Positions 48,576-60,540 of a stretch of DNA of 64,000 nucleotides are shown here, piece after piece. The DNA is from Eulemur rufifrons (lineage: Eukaryota; Chordata; Mammalia; Primates; Lemuridae), in the NCBI RefSeq assembly GCF_041146395.1, contig NC_090989.1:126045501-126109500 (forward strand). The letters run 5' to 3'. The stretch's first letter is position 1; every line of letters starts with the position of its first letter. Position numbers and translations under genes: made by a program. The notes below the pieces were generated by a model. It saw nothing but the letters and a program-made list of their open reading frames with translations, did not search any database and had not been told where the DNA came from.

Positions 48576-49899
48576 ATGTGTAACAAAGCCACTAAAACAA
48601 AATGTTAATTACAGACTCTAGGCGTGTATATTTAGGTGGTCACTATTCTTGCAACTTTTCTGGATCTTAAAAAAAATGGGATGGAGGGGGTAGAGTCACA
48701 GTGTCCTCTCTCTCCTTAAGTTAGAAATTTGGCAAGGCACCCATGCCCACCAAGCCATGGGATCACATAATTTCAATTCTGCTGAAAAGTGAAGACTGGA
48801 AGAACACAAGCAGCTTTACAGGAACTCACATCACTCATGCCAAAGATTTTCTGCCTGTTTCCCTACAGACAAAGCAATTATTTGAATGGAAGCCAAAAAT
48901 TCCTGCTCAAGAGGGAGAAAAAGAACTCACAGACTTGTATTCCCAATTTATTCTTTCAATTCCTGCACCAAATCTATTAGCTAACTGCACAGCACTCCAC
49001 TTCCATTTGCCCCATGTCTGTGCAGCTAAAAAGCAAACAAAGAAAAACCAATCCAGTGACTTATACAAATGCAGCCAGAGAATGACGTCCCAGCTCTTGG
49101 GCTTGGATTACTCAGGCGGGCCAGAAACCCCACTGAAGGCAAAAGAGGATGCAGACCTCAGTCAACAGTGATTTCACTGAGAATAGCACACACGCACCAA
49201 AGAGCCCTAAACAGCTTGCTGCTTAACCCTTCTGGTGGGGTTTGGTGACATCTAGGATCACCTGAACTTCTTGAGAATTCAGCTGTTCAGGGGTACAAGT
49301 TAGGAATCCCGGCAGCCGGTGGCACGTGGGAGCATAGTGGCCCTACCCACAGGCCCAGAGGTCGCTCACATTACACCCGGCTTCCTTCCTGGCAAGGCCT
49401 TACTTATCCTGAGATGACATACGATGGCAGGGGTTGGAAGACGCCTAGTGTGATTGCGAGTCCAGCATCTGAAAACAGCTGTCCCGACTGCAAGAGGGGG
49501 CAGTTTCTGGAAACTGGGGCGGGCCACTCACAGATAGAAATCTGTGCCAGACTTTTTTTTAAAAATACTTTTTGTTTGTTTTTAAGCACCCAAAGAAACT
49601 CGCTGACACCACCCAGCGTCCCTGGGGACTACCCACAACCACACAGGGCGGCTGAGGGCGAGCAACAGACAGGCAGCAGGGAGAGCGCCTGGGTCTAGAA
49701 CCTTGGCCTCCACGCGGTTCTCGCTGCCAAAGACAGCGATGCCCGAGGTGAAGGGCACCAGCCCTGGCCCAGTACCAGGGTGCGCATGCCACAACCGGGC
49801 TTCCTGAAATACACGCCACCGCCTCCCCGCCCAGACCCATACCCATCCTGGCGTCCCTTGAGCCTAGGAAAGTGCGTTAGGACAAGGGAAGAAAATCCC
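48576..49899. other. intron 1 sequence near the promoter
   Basis: A 142-codon plus frame (48743-49171) has no recognised domain. No repeat was seen from 49200 to 49900. Confidence 0.45.
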
Positions 49900-50515
49900 T
49901 TTCAGAAGAGGAGATCCCCGTTTTCAGTGCTGGGGACTCTCCGCGCCCCCGTGCCTCCAGCGGCTGCGGCGCTTCCCCTGAGCGCGGACGCCTCTGCCCC
50001 CAGAGCAAACCCACCTCCACGGGCACACGCCGAGGGGCAGTCGGGCGCCACCTCTACCCCAACCCAGCCCAGCCGCGCGCACCCGTGAAGCCTGTACTCC
50101 GTGGCCAGCTCCTGCCGGATCTTTGCCGAGGACCCCCTGCAGCAGTGTGTCCTGGACCCACCTGTAGCCTCAAAGATCTCCCTCCGCGTCCTTCCTAGGC
50201 GCCCCTGAGCCTGCAGAGCCCATGATCACCAACAGGCTGCTCTGGAGTGCCTCTCCCAACAACGCGCCAGGGATGACTTTCCTCCCCACCCCAAAAAAAG
50301 TTGGCCCGAGACCCCGGTTTCCTATCGATTGGCCCCTGTCCCCTCCTACCCGGGCCAGGGTGGGCTCTTCTGGAAGCTCCGGACCCTCGGCGCAGAGCAA
50401 CCTGCGGGGAGGCACCATGCGGGGCTCAGCCTGCCCGCCGGGGACCCGGTCTGCAGGGCCAAATGAAGAGGCCTGTGCCCGCCGACACCACAAACTCTGT
50501 CGCGCCCCTACCTAC

Positions 50516-50598
50516 CGTTTGGGACCGGCGGAGGAGAAGGCGCGGGCGCGGGCTCCCTGAGACAGCGTGTTCTGTCCCGGGAGGAAAGTTTGTGCCAT
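50516..50598 (-). promoter_or_regulatory. upstream ORF in RFTN1 leader (exon 1 part)
   Basis: An ATG at 50598-50596 (weak T at -3, G at +4) opens a frame of 27 codons plus two nucleotides to the predicted exon end. After splicing to 30736 the frame continues CGC, TGC, TGA, and the stop ends one nucleotide before the raftlin AUG. The peptide would be 29 residues, starting MAQTFLPGQN. If the alternative donor 4 nt farther on is used, an in-frame TAG ends it at the junction instead. This is read directly from sequence but depends on the inferred splice site. Confidence 0.5.
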
Positions 50599-50820
50599 AC
50601 AGAGGAGGCGGCGCGGGGAGAACGTGGGCGCCAGTGGGTGGAGGCGGGGTGGGGGGGCGGCGCAGCGTGTTCGGATGTCTGTCCCTCCGGCGATCGGTGC
50701 GTCAGTCCCTCAGCGGAGCCCGCGGCCGCCGCGCTCTCGCTCGCTGAGCCCTGCGCCCGGCGCGCTCCGGCTCCAGCCCCGACGCGCCCCCGCCGCCGCC
50801 GCGCGTCCGCCGGCTACACT
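50516..50820 (-). other. RFTN1: RFTN1 exon 1, non-coding (predicted 5' UTR)
   Basis: Exon 2 has only 8 nt of leader before its AUG, so an upstream non-coding exon is required, and the only CpG island in the window lies about 20 kb upstream on the same strand. The exon is predicted to run from just below a TATA-like and ETS-rich stretch (start about 50820, uncertain by tens of bases) to a donor reading ACG, then GTAGGT, after position 50516. It is very GC-rich. Its only ATG, at 50598-50596, opens the upstream ORF described separately. A second donor 4 nt downstream is possible. The exon's existence is well supported by context, but its ends are inferred. Confidence 0.7.
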
Positions 50821-50905
50821 TCCTCTTCCTCTGAACTCATGTGCAAAATATGCTGCGCTGCATCTTCAGGGGAAGCCGTGCGGCCCCTGACAGCCGCCAT
50901 GGGAG
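50817..50905 (-). promoter_or_regulatory. candidate RFTN1 core promoter (ETS/PU.1-like, TATA-like and YY1-like words)
   Basis: Read on the minus strand, 50832-50817 is AGAGGAAGAGGAAGTG, a double ETS word close to the PU.1 consensus. About 11-26 nt upstream is CATATTTTGC (50853-50844), the only TATA-like word in the island. Farther upstream, at about 50901-50892, is CCATGGCGGC, which resembles the YY1 motif. The order fits a start site near 50820. PU.1-like sites would suit a gene prominent in B cells and myeloid cells, but binding is inferred. Confidence 0.45.
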
Positions 50906-51544
50906 CGGTGGGCCCGCCCAGCGCCCCCTCCGCGCCCTGCGCCCCTCTGAGTTCCGCGCGATCACCTCCACGCGGCCACGCAGTGCGCGACCCTCGCAGC
51001 CTCACGCCCCAGGGGTCTGAGGCTCACCTAACCTCCCTCTCGACCCCTCCAAATTAAGGTTGTGTGCTGTCAGGAGAGCGCGTGGGAGACTGGGATCCCC
51101 TAGAATTTGAGCCGGGATGCTGGAAGAGCGGTAGCCACCAAGGTGCTGCTGGCTGGGGGCGGGGTAGGGGGGAGACTTAAGAGAGACCATTCCTCGGACC
51201 CCATTCCACAGGTGGGAGCGTCCCCAGACATCTCGGGTGCTGCCGAAGTAATTTCTTGTGAGTTAGGGCTTCAGGAGAAGGATAATGCTGCTGTCCTCCT
51301 TGCCACACCCTATTCCACTTACTTCAGATGTCCCTAGATTTGAGAAGATCTGGGAAATCATCTTGCCTGGCAACTTGAGGCGCCCAAGGAGAAAATTACA
51401 TAAATAAAGCCCCGGGACAGGGCTGCATTATTATAGTGAAGATGTGAGACAATGAACCCATTATAAAAGATGTTCTTCCTGAAACTATTAAAACAAAGCA
51501 AAATTACAGTTGTAGGGGTTAAGATCGGGAGCCCTAAAGCCACA

Positions 51545-51740
51545 TGATCAGAGTTGGCTTCTGTACTTACCGGCTGTGTGACTTTGGGTAAGTGACTTAA
51601 CTGCTCTGGGCCTGTTCATTTGTCAAATAGCACTTCCTCATGGCATTATAAGTAAAGGATTTAGGAAGCACTGTATAACTTAGTTATAATCATTATTATT
51701 ATCATTACGATAAAGCGGCTGGAACAAGGAGACTGAAATA
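51545..51740 (+). repeat. MIR SINE
   Basis: cttaccggctgtgtgacttt, gggtaagtgacttaactgct, gggcctgttcatttgtcaa, then a diverged tail. Confidence 0.8.
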
Positions 51741-52755
51741 ATCTAGTTAATTATCTCCATTTTCTGGTTGGGCAAAGAAGGGTCCTTAGGCGCTGGAGCC
51801 TACCCGGTGCAGGGCTGGTTTTAATGAGGTCCTAGTGTTACTAATAACAGTCCCCCAGGGGGTAAGGAAGCACTCTTTTGTTTTCGGAGACTCTTCTTGT
51901 TGCTACAGTTTCTCAGAGATTTTCTTCCTTGTTTTCTTTTTCATTGCCATCCCAGTTCTGTTTTCCTCCCCACTCCCCTACCACTGTTTTGCTTTTGGCT
52001 TTGGTTTTTTTTCCTTTCCCTTTCCACCCACCACTTCCTGACATCACTGTCCACCACCCCACTATGTACCCCCTTCCCCCCAACACCTGAGCGTGCCCTC
52101 TGGGAGAAAATAACAAGACCAGGTGATGGCCCAGTCCAGGTTCAAACAATAGTGTGTGGGGACAAGTGTCCAGTGGCACCGATAGTTATGACCACCCATT
52201 ATGAAGCCAAAGGGAGGGGTCTTCATGTTATTTACCTGCCTGGGGACTTGAGTTGCTGCAAGGCAGGGCCCATCTGAAATTGTTCTGATCCTTCGATGGC
52301 CACTAGATTGGAGGAAAAAAAGAACATTTATAATAATAATACTCCATGGTGTGTGTATACATAATACCACATACTTTTTTTTAAAAAAAAGAACATTTAT
52401 AGATGTTAACCAGTAGTTCACAAGTAAATGCAGGGTATTTAAAAGAAGTTAAAGAGAAAAGGGGGGGAAATGCAGCATACTTTGGTTGCGGTGGGGGAGG
52501 TGGTTGATTTAAGCAAATGATTTTCATTCTATAAAACTTTGGCACAGTTGGGTTTTGGATTTTGGTGGTGTCTTTTTTTTTTTTTTTTTTGGACACCATG
52601 TCCTTGAGGTTAATATGTTATTCTGATTGTTTCCATTTTCTCTCACTCAGTGTTTTCCTGAGTACTAATGGTGTATAAAGGTCTTAAATGATTTTTTTCA
52701 TTGCTTGGAACTGCATTTTTGAGGGTTTTCTAGAACTCTTGACCTTTCCTGCCAA
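51741..52755. other. unannotated upstream sequence with poly(T) runs
   Basis: T-runs occur at 52375-52382 and 52571-52590. No SINE body was recognised with them. Pyrimidine-rich from 51900 to 52080. Confidence 0.4.
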
Positions 52756-52759
52756 ATAT

Positions 52760-52825
52760 TCTGATGCTTCCTATCTAGCACATAGTAGGTGTTCAATAAA
52801 CATTTATGGAATGAATGGATGAGCC
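52760..52825 (+). repeat. L2 3' end
   Basis: tagcacatagtaggtgttca, ataaacatttatggaatgaa. Confidence 0.7.
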
Positions 52826-52829
52826 TAGG

Positions 52830-54755
52830 GCATGCAGATCTTTTAAGGCTCTTTGTAACCTACATTAAACAATTATCCAGAGTGTAAATTCTCTTTCACC
52901 TGGAATATTTAACAAGGAGCCAAACGTAGGCTTTGTTTGCATTGTGTGGAGAGCTGCCTTGATTTTTCACTTGGCTGCCATGGACTGGCCAGCCAGGGGT
53001 AGACCCTGGGCAGCTGGACCTCACCTCTAACTGACCTCGCCTACCCAGCATCAACCCCAAAGATGCTGGAACTGTATCCTAGTGGGTTACCTTGGCAACC
53101 TCACAATGTCATCTGTTAGAATGTCCTAGGGCGGCAGCTTTTAATTCTATCACAGCAGTCTCATCGGGGGTCATGTAATAGTGCTGTTTTTCCTCTGCTC
53201 ACACTTCCTCCCCCTATGATTTAACACTAAGTACTTGGAGAGGGAGCCGAACACGGGGAAAACCAAGCTATTACTGCATGACAGGTCACAGATGGCCCCA
53301 GAAGTGGGATCCCACGCATTCGCTGTCGATAAGATGCAGGCCCCAAGTTAATGGGGAAGCTGGTTCCCCTCACACCCCCATGGAAAGGAGAGGAGTTAAG
53401 CCAGCCTAGGCAAGTGTAAGAAGCCCGCCGTGGCCAGACTGCACAATTCTTGTAAAATCTCAGTGAAAGAAGCCTCCCGCCCCCCAGCCGCTGGAGTAAT
53501 TCTTTCCTGGCCTCAGCAGCACCACCCCACTCTGGAGATGATTAAGGCCATGGGTACCGGCAGCTGGAGCAATTTTGCTGCATCCTAGCTATGAGGCTTG
53601 GAGGGAAGGAGAATCCCAGCTAACCTGCTATTCTGCCCACCGTCTCCCCGCACCCCCACCCTGCCCCTACAGTTTCACCCCACTCAGGCCCACCCTGCTC
53701 CTAACTTAGCTCAAAATAATTCAGTTCCCCCTTATTCTATAGAGAGTAATAACAACTTACGGCAGAAATTGAACCCAACAAAAGCTTTGGAACCTGAAGA
53801 GCTATTGTCCTAATTGTTTATTTACAGGACCACAACACTCAGATCTTATACATGGCAGCTGAACTGCAACGTTTCAGGGCTGGTGGGAGAGATAACTGAA
53901 CTCATCTATGCTCCGGAGGTGCAAGAATTATTCATCTTTATCATTACAGTTAATATTTCAAGTAGGTTTGCCGCCCCATGAGATCACAGTTCGGCCAGCT
54001 GCTCCACACTAAATGGTTATAGGAAGCTGGCCCCACGTAGGGTGACACTCGTGCCTATGAGGAGGCTGACAGCTGAGGCTGGAGTTCTGTGCCCCAGAGC
54101 CAGTGGTTTTGGAGGAGCCCCCGGCCTTTGTTCATCGTGACAGGTACAGCCCACACAGGCACAGCCCTGGGAAGACCTTGGCACTCGTGGTCACGCTAGA
54201 GCAGGCCACACTTGTGCCAGTGTCAAAACATGCCTTTGACTCCCCAGTGATGGGGGGAGTGTGAATTGGGGTGGGGGTAGAGAGCTCATTATGGTATTTT
54301 TTGCATATGCATTGATCAGCCACGGCCAGGGATTTTGTCTAACGTATAGTCAAACCAATACTTTGAAAATGCCACCCACGGACATCACCAATTTGAGGAA
54401 ATATTGGATGGCAGCCTAATCTTTCATTCACCCCCATACAGAAAAAAAAAAAATTATTGTTATTCTGCTCCTGAATCCACTCCTCATTTTACCTCTGAAT
54501 TGCCGGTCTGAGTCAGGCAGTTGAGGGGAGCAGGGGCCCTCCTGTGGCGGAGACAGAATTTGCTCTCTGGAGCAAAGAGCCATTAGAGACTGAATTTCAG
54601 GAATGCTGCGTGCAGCGCACTGCTGTTTGCGGCTTGTTTCCCTCACGCAGCCTGACCACCCACACCCACACCCCTTTACTGGCCATTCCATTCGTGGGAC
54701 ATGTTTATGGACTTGCATTTGTGAGCGAGGTTTATTACCAGGGAGAAGAGGGGAA
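52830..54755. other. unannotated upstream sequence with candidate regulatory stretches
   Basis: Repeat-poor. The blocks at about 52880-52990, 53440-53590 and 53820-53990 are free of repeats and hold GATA- and homeobox-like words (gagataactg, ttatcattacagttaat). Function is not shown. Confidence 0.35.
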
Positions 54756-54794
54756 GTGTACACGTGTGCGTGTGCGTGTGTGTGTGTGTGTGTG
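54756..54794. repeat. (TG)n microsatellite, compound
   Basis: cgtgtgcgtgtgcgtg leads into about nine pure TG units. Confidence 0.95.
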
Positions 54795-55655
54795 AAGCCT
54801 ATATATTCCACAGATGTCAAAAAAGAAGACTGTGGAAATAAACCATTATTAAATAAATAGTGGGGTAATAATTTGATATATTAATTGATCTGATTTCCCC
54901 TTCCCACCACCCCACCCCTGCTGTATTTCTCACCGTGCTGTACCAACCCTCTTCTCATCAACTTAGACAGCTGGAAGAGACACAGTTGTCACAGGGAGGG
55001 TTATCTTAACAATGCCAGAAGAAAAGTCAAATTCTTGCTTTTGAGTTTCAAAAGTCAATGTCCAAATGGAAAATGCAAAGATACGGGAAAATAGGACATC
55101 AAGCAGAACCATTGTCCCCTCTCATATCTTTTTTCCTTCGTTGCCCCACCCTGCTCTCCCATACACACACCTCCTCCATGGATGGGTAAAAGCTGCCGAC
55201 TAGAAAAAGGGGAGTGAGGAGAGACAGAAGGGACATGTCAACAGACAGTGCCTGGTAGCACCCAGGGACTGACGAGAGTCAGGGTTCAGAAACCCACTGC
55301 CCTCGGCTCAAGTGAAAATCATCCATGCACAGCACTTGGGAGCCCCATGGACAACTACTCAGCTCTTGGAATTTGTCCAGGAAAAGCACTACAGACCTTC
55401 AGTAGAAGAAAGGAATAGCTATTCATCCTTCCCACTGGCAATGGGGGATGAACTCCCATCAACAGCAGCCACAGCACAACCTGTGCACCATCCGGAAAGA
55501 CTAACTCCTAGTCCACGAGTTCAGGCCTCACTTAATAGCCTAAGATGCTGGTGAGCTCTTGAGATGGAGGGTAGGGCCCTGGGCCCCTGAGCAGCAGTGA
55601 GAAGACCCAGGGGTATGAAAAGATGCTCCCGCCTGTACTTAGAAGAACCTGGTGG
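54795..55655. other. unannotated upstream sequence
   Basis: Unique. No gene or repeat recognised. Confidence 0.4.
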
Positions 55656-55659
55656 ACCA

Positions 55660-56055
55660 GTTCAGGATGCCCCTCACAAGGCGGGACTGTGCTGATCATC
55701 AGTGCCGTTTCCCAGATATTTCTGGTCCTCCACTTCCTGGCTCCTGGCGTTTGGGAGAAGCTATAACTAGTTCTGGCCAGTGAATCGTGAGCAGAAGTAG
55801 TCTGTATCACTTCCTCAGCAATTAATTATTAGGACAAGACCCTCCAGGGCTTTCTCTTCCCTCTAGCAAGGCCCCTGGCAACATTCCATACGGTGTCTGC
55901 TCATCAGCCTGCGTCCCTGAGTGATTGTGAGAAGCTGAGCGCTCTGACCTGCACTCTTTATGTCGCATGAATAAGAAATGACTTGTTTTTCAGCCACTGC
56001 GACTACGAGTTGTCTGCTTCTGAGGCATACCCCAGCCTATACTGACTGATACACC
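55660..56055 (+). repeat. ancient LTR-like repeat, diverged
   Basis: Ends with cagccactgcgactacgagt and agcctatactgactgatac, like the 3' end of an old LTR family. Start is uncertain. Confidence 0.5.
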
Positions 56056-56224
56056 CTACTAGAATGCATCAAAAGTTCTGGAAGGCATCGTGAGCATATC
56101 TGGGAGCTAGAAGGCCAAAGGGAAGGATCCAATTAGAGGAACATTTCCCACATTACCCTGGAATCCTAGTAATTCTCAAGGTGTCTAGTTAGAGAAGCCC
56201 ATGATCAAAAATGCTATAAGAGCT

Positions 56225-56725
56225 CTTATTTATTCATTCATTTAACATTTATTTATTTAGGATCTACTACATGCCAGCACTATGGTAGGAACAGGGGATC
56301 CGGCAGGGAATGAATAGGCACTGTTCCTACCTTCAGAAAACTTGCAGAGTTCAACAGTTGTTTACTGCATGAAAATGAAACTGTGGCCTACAGAAATTGA
56401 GAGATTTGCCCAAGATGACACAATTAATAAATTGTGAACTGGGATTTAGCTTGAGCTTTCTGAGTCTAAATTTTGTGCTTTCTTCACTCTTCCAAACCAC
56501 CTAAAAATGATAGACTCAGTATAACTTCGAGTCTGCTATAAAGAATAGGTGGAATTTAAATCCAGGCTGCCTTATGCCTCCTCCTTAATGTTTGCTGATA
56601 CCTGAAATCTCCTTAATACACAAAACTTTTTATTCCATAATTAGTACCTAGAACAAGGCCTGACAAATAACAGGCACTCTAAATGTTTGTTGAATGAGCA
56701 AAACACGCTTGAATGAATAAATGAA
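56225..56725. repeat. cluster of L2 and MIR pieces
   Basis: Antisense L2 at 56225-56335 (ttcattcatttaacatttat, ggatctactacatgccagc). Antisense MIR at 56370-56480 (gagagatttgcccaagatga). Sense L2 3' end at 56560-56725 (aaatgtttgttgaatgagc). Confidence 0.75.
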
Positions 56726-57930
56726 TTAGAAGGCTTAAATAATTGCAACTATTGATTTTAATAACCAGATTTGCTCAATTTCACTCATACTAAGCCAGAA
56801 GCCAACAATAGGTGTTATATCTGATATGGGGGAACAATTTTTTTGAAATATTAATTGATAGTCTTTAAAATCCCAATATTTCCTGTTATCTCTCCTCTTT
56901 TCTTCAATTTGGGAACCAACTGAACTATGTGGCATGGTTGTTTCAGCAGAAAAGCAAAGTCTTTGAGGTCTCAAAAGCTTGGACTTTTGAATTTTAAATG
57001 TCCAAGGAGACTCCAAATTTAGGAAAATAATTAAAGAGGCAGAAAAAAGTCTCCCCAACCTCTCAGAGTGCACAACACACCTTCATACCACAGGGAGGGA
57101 GAAAGGAGTGTGATGGCAAGCAGGAATGCGTGGACATCGTAAGTCCCTGCTAGAAGATGAGCCAATATCCTGCCCCTGTAGTTTACTCAAAAGGAAGGCA
57201 GCACATTCCACTCTGGCATAGATAACACCGGGGGTAGCACTGCAGAGAGCAGGTTGAAACAGTAGGCAGCCAGAAGATGCGAAGATGTCCCCACGGATGC
57301 CACCCTGGACAATGATGACGCAGATCCACAAGCTAAATCCTGTTCATGCCTTGGCATGATGTGAGCCCCCCAGAACTTATGCATAACTCTCATGACACTT
57401 AGGGGAGCTGGGACCAATCCTGCAATTTGACTAGGAATAAGTTTTCTATCACCTTTTCCACCCTCTGAAATGTTGTTATAGAAACGTAAGGTATGTTTTC
57501 TTCCTAGGGCATCTGAGTATCCACTATGCTAGTATGAGATAAATGAGTGTTTGAGATGAGGGGGAGATTAGAAAGTTGAACGTTGACACTTACGATGAGC
57601 AAACATAAGGGCCTCTTCCCACCCTTCCCATGCTGTAGGGCTGGAAATTCTACTTAGAGTTATTTCCCCCTTAACTGTTAGCACGGGGTTCAGGCTCTAA
57701 GGTGTGAGCACAGCTTCTCAAGATATCTGCTTACCACTCCCACTCCTCCAACCCCCACCATCAAATATGACTTTGCGTAAAGGGACTCCCTTCCAAGAGG
57801 TTTTGTTAACTGAGATATAACTGCATTGCCTGATGCGGTGGCCATTTCTTCCTCTCCTGTTTCCCACACCTGGCATCTGAGCCAGTCATTTCCCCATTTC
57901 TCAGAATGAGAAATAGAAATATACAATAAC
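56726..57930. other. unannotated upstream sequence
   Basis: Unique. No repeat or exon recognised. Confidence 0.4.
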
Positions 57931-57932
57931 AT

Positions 57933-57985
57933 GATGAATGAATGAATGAACAAAGAACTGAATGAGTGAATAAACAAATGAATAC
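57933..57985. repeat. (GAAT)n-like simple repeat
   Basis: gatgaatgaatgaatgaaca then decaying aatgagtgaataaac units. Confidence 0.8.
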
Positions 57986-58099
57986 CTTTCATACCAGGGG
58001 CTAATGCCCATCTCCTGGATTAATGTTTCTTGCAAACCTGCTCTTTCCCTCCTCCTGACTTACTCTGTCCTCCCCATCCCTTTATGAATCTCGTTTAGA

Positions 58100-58640
58100 G
58101 AGTTTAAAGGTCAGTGGCTGCAGGCCCACTCTCCTCCCTCCCATTGTCAGTGGCCTGGCTACTCAGTTGAAATGGGCGTGGTGGAATAGAGGTCCCTGTC
58201 AATCACCACGGCACCTCTTCTCTCGGCCCTGGAGTTTCCAGGCCCAAATATGGAGTCAGGCTGACAGCCACGGCAGGCAGGGGAAAGCACATGAGAGGCT
58301 TTTTAATGGCCCTAACACCCTGGTTTTGGCACCCAGCCTCAGCTGAGAAACAGCTGGATGGCAATAGGCCAGGCCCAAACATCTGCCTTCCTCTCCAGGC
58401 ATCAGTATCAAGCATCTCTGCTAATGCTATCATTAAAGAATTATCAATATTTTACAAGTGTTATCACTTCTTGAAAAGACAGCTAATTAAGTCACACAGG
58501 ACAGGACCTTGGTGGTCAAGACATAACAAGGAAAGGGCTTATTCTCATCTCTCTTTTCCTCTCAAGGTCATTATGCTGATTATCTTCAGGAGGGAAATCC
58601 CGATTCCAAAAGCTACCTCTTCCCTGTGTTTTCTCTAACC
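58100..58640. promoter_or_regulatory. candidate conserved non-coding block
   Basis: Repeat-free up to the solo LTR. Contains gctaattaagtca, gctaatgctatcattaaag and a tgtcaatcaccacgg stretch. Constraint is inferred. Confidence 0.27.
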
Positions 58641-58787
58641 CTGATTTGAAGCTCTTGTTATGGTCTGAGACGTGAGAAATGACCACCTAAAGACCGAATT
58701 GAGCCAAATCCGGAGTCTTTATTAGCTGGCCAGCAACTACCCTCTGCATCGCCAAAGGCGGCACAGAGAACAGCAGTGAGCCTTTGA

Positions 58788-59122
<335 letters not shown>

Positions 59123-59276
59123 CGGAAAGTATTTATATTGTGAATTTGTGGGTGGAAAATTATTAAGATTGAGCAAGCATGTGTAAAAAAAGCCTTGAGT
59201 AAGCATTATATCATTGTCGTATCTTTGGTGTCACAGGATCTGGGCAGTTTGGGCTCTGGGCCATATTTTGTTTACA

Positions 59277-59363
59277 CAGAACGTGGGGGTTGTAATCGCT
59301 TCCCGCAGAACATGGGTGCTGTCATCATTTTACGTAGAACATGGGTGTTGTAGTCACTTAGGA
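59277..59363. repeat. three tandem 29-bp units inside the LTR
   Basis: Units begin at 59277 (cagaacgtgggggttgtaat), 59306 (cagaacatgggtgctgtcat) and 59335 (tagaacatgggtgttgtagt). Confidence 0.85.
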
Positions 59364-59599
59364 ATTTCTGTGTTGGGGGTACTATCTTGAGTAAGCAGGA
59401 GCAAGCAGGTTTTACAGAAGCAGAATGGCAGATTAATGATTTTTCGGCGCGAAACTCACAATTTAACAGCTCTAAGCAAGAGCCTATAAGTGAACCTCTA
59501 TTTAAATAATGAAGAGTATGCCAGCCAGGGTTCTTATTGTATACCAGAGAAGGGAACCATACTCTGGTTCCCTTAAGGTATAAAGAACATTATAAGAGG

Positions 59600-60115
59600 A
59601 CTTTTGGGTAGCTCACAGAATAGATGGTAACGCTAAGGAAGCAGGCTTGTGAAGTGTGGCCATTCTCCCTCGAAAGATCAAAAGGTAGAGTCTAATTCCC
59701 TCTTCTTCATCTGGGCAGTCTGTGACAGCCTTGTAACCTGTACAATGTGGCATAGGTAAAGCTAGCAGGTGATGTAGCTTCCACCTAGATAGCTGGACTT
59801 CACTTATGGAACATTCCCCCACCATGCAAGCAGTCCAGCTGCCTTGAGGCCACCGTGTTTTGAGGAAGCCCAAACTAGCCCGCATGGGGCCCCACGGAGA
59901 GGACTTGAGACAACACGAAGCCAGAGAGAACTGCCCAGCCGGACCCCAGCTGCTCCAGCCCTCGCTAACTTAAACTGCATGGGAGACCCACACCAGAGCC
60001 ACCCAGCCTGACCTTCCTCAAATCCTAAGCCACAAAAATTATGAGAAATAGCAAAATGATCATTGTTGCTTCTAACCCGTATGTTTTGAGGTTACTGATT
60101 AGGCAGCAATAGCCA
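59600..60115 (+). repeat. MLT1-like ancient LTR
   Basis: Diverged: tctgtgacagccttgtaacc, cattcccccaccatgcaagc, cagcctgaccttcctcaaat, ttgaggttactgattaggca. Start is uncertain. Confidence 0.6.
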
Positions 60116-60344
60116 AGCAGAACCGTCAGGAACAAAGGACTGTAAGAAAAGGCTCGGAAATGATTTCCTCAAACAGGACCCTCTCATCAGCTTCATTCCC
60201 TCCACCTCGCCCAGACTTCATGCTGCTCAGTCCCTGGTCCTATAGAGATACGAGAAAACGAGCAGTGAATGTAAACCCTGAATTATCAGGCGCCATACAG
60301 GTTGTTTTCTTAAGTGTAAAGTTAATAATCTGAAGCAAAAATCA

Positions 60345-60540
60345 GGATGGGCGTCGTGGCTCATGCCTGCAATCCCAGCAGTTTGGGAGGCCAAGGTAGG
60401 AGGATCACTTGAGCCCAGGAGTTTAAGGCTGCAGGGAGCTATGATGGGGCCACTGCACTCCAGCCTGGGTGACAGAGAAAGACCCTGTCTCAAAAAACAA
60501 ACAAACAAACAAAAACAAAAAACCGGAAAGAAAGAAAGAA
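60345..60540 (+). mobile_element. FLAM monomer (7SL-derived SINE)
   Basis: Left-arm monomer only: catgcctgcaatcccagcag, aggatcacttgagcccagga, cactgcactccagcctgggt, gaccctgtctcaaaa, then a caaa-rich tail. No second arm. Confidence 0.93.

Larger units (their letters stand above)
49900..51020 (-). promoter_or_regulatory. RFTN1: CpG-island promoter of RFTN1
   Basis: CG dinucleotides are dense across this stretch, especially 50030-50080 and 50500-51010, while the surrounding 60 kb is CpG-poor. The island contains GC-box-like runs near 50640-50660, with another just outside at about 51155-51164. It lies directly upstream of, and includes, the inferred first exon of the minus-strand gene. The open frames on both strands here are by-products of high GC and show no family resemblance. 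Confidence 0.85.

Noticed and set aside
48743..49171. 142-codon plus-strand frame
   Set aside because: No family resemblance and no intron, promoter or polyadenylation context.
50836..50838. Second upstream ATG (minus strand) opening an 8-codon frame ending TAG at about 50814
   Set aside because: It would be in the mRNA only if transcription starts upstream of the predicted site; not counted as a leader ORF.
50301..51057. 148- and 155-codon plus-strand frames in the CpG island
   Set aside because: Arg/Ala/Pro-rich products of GC-rich DNA overlapping the non-coding exon of the opposite strand.
57933..57985. Regularly spaced short units suggesting an array
   Set aside because: Simple GAAT slippage, no spacer-repeat structure; nothing CRISPR-like anywhere in the window.
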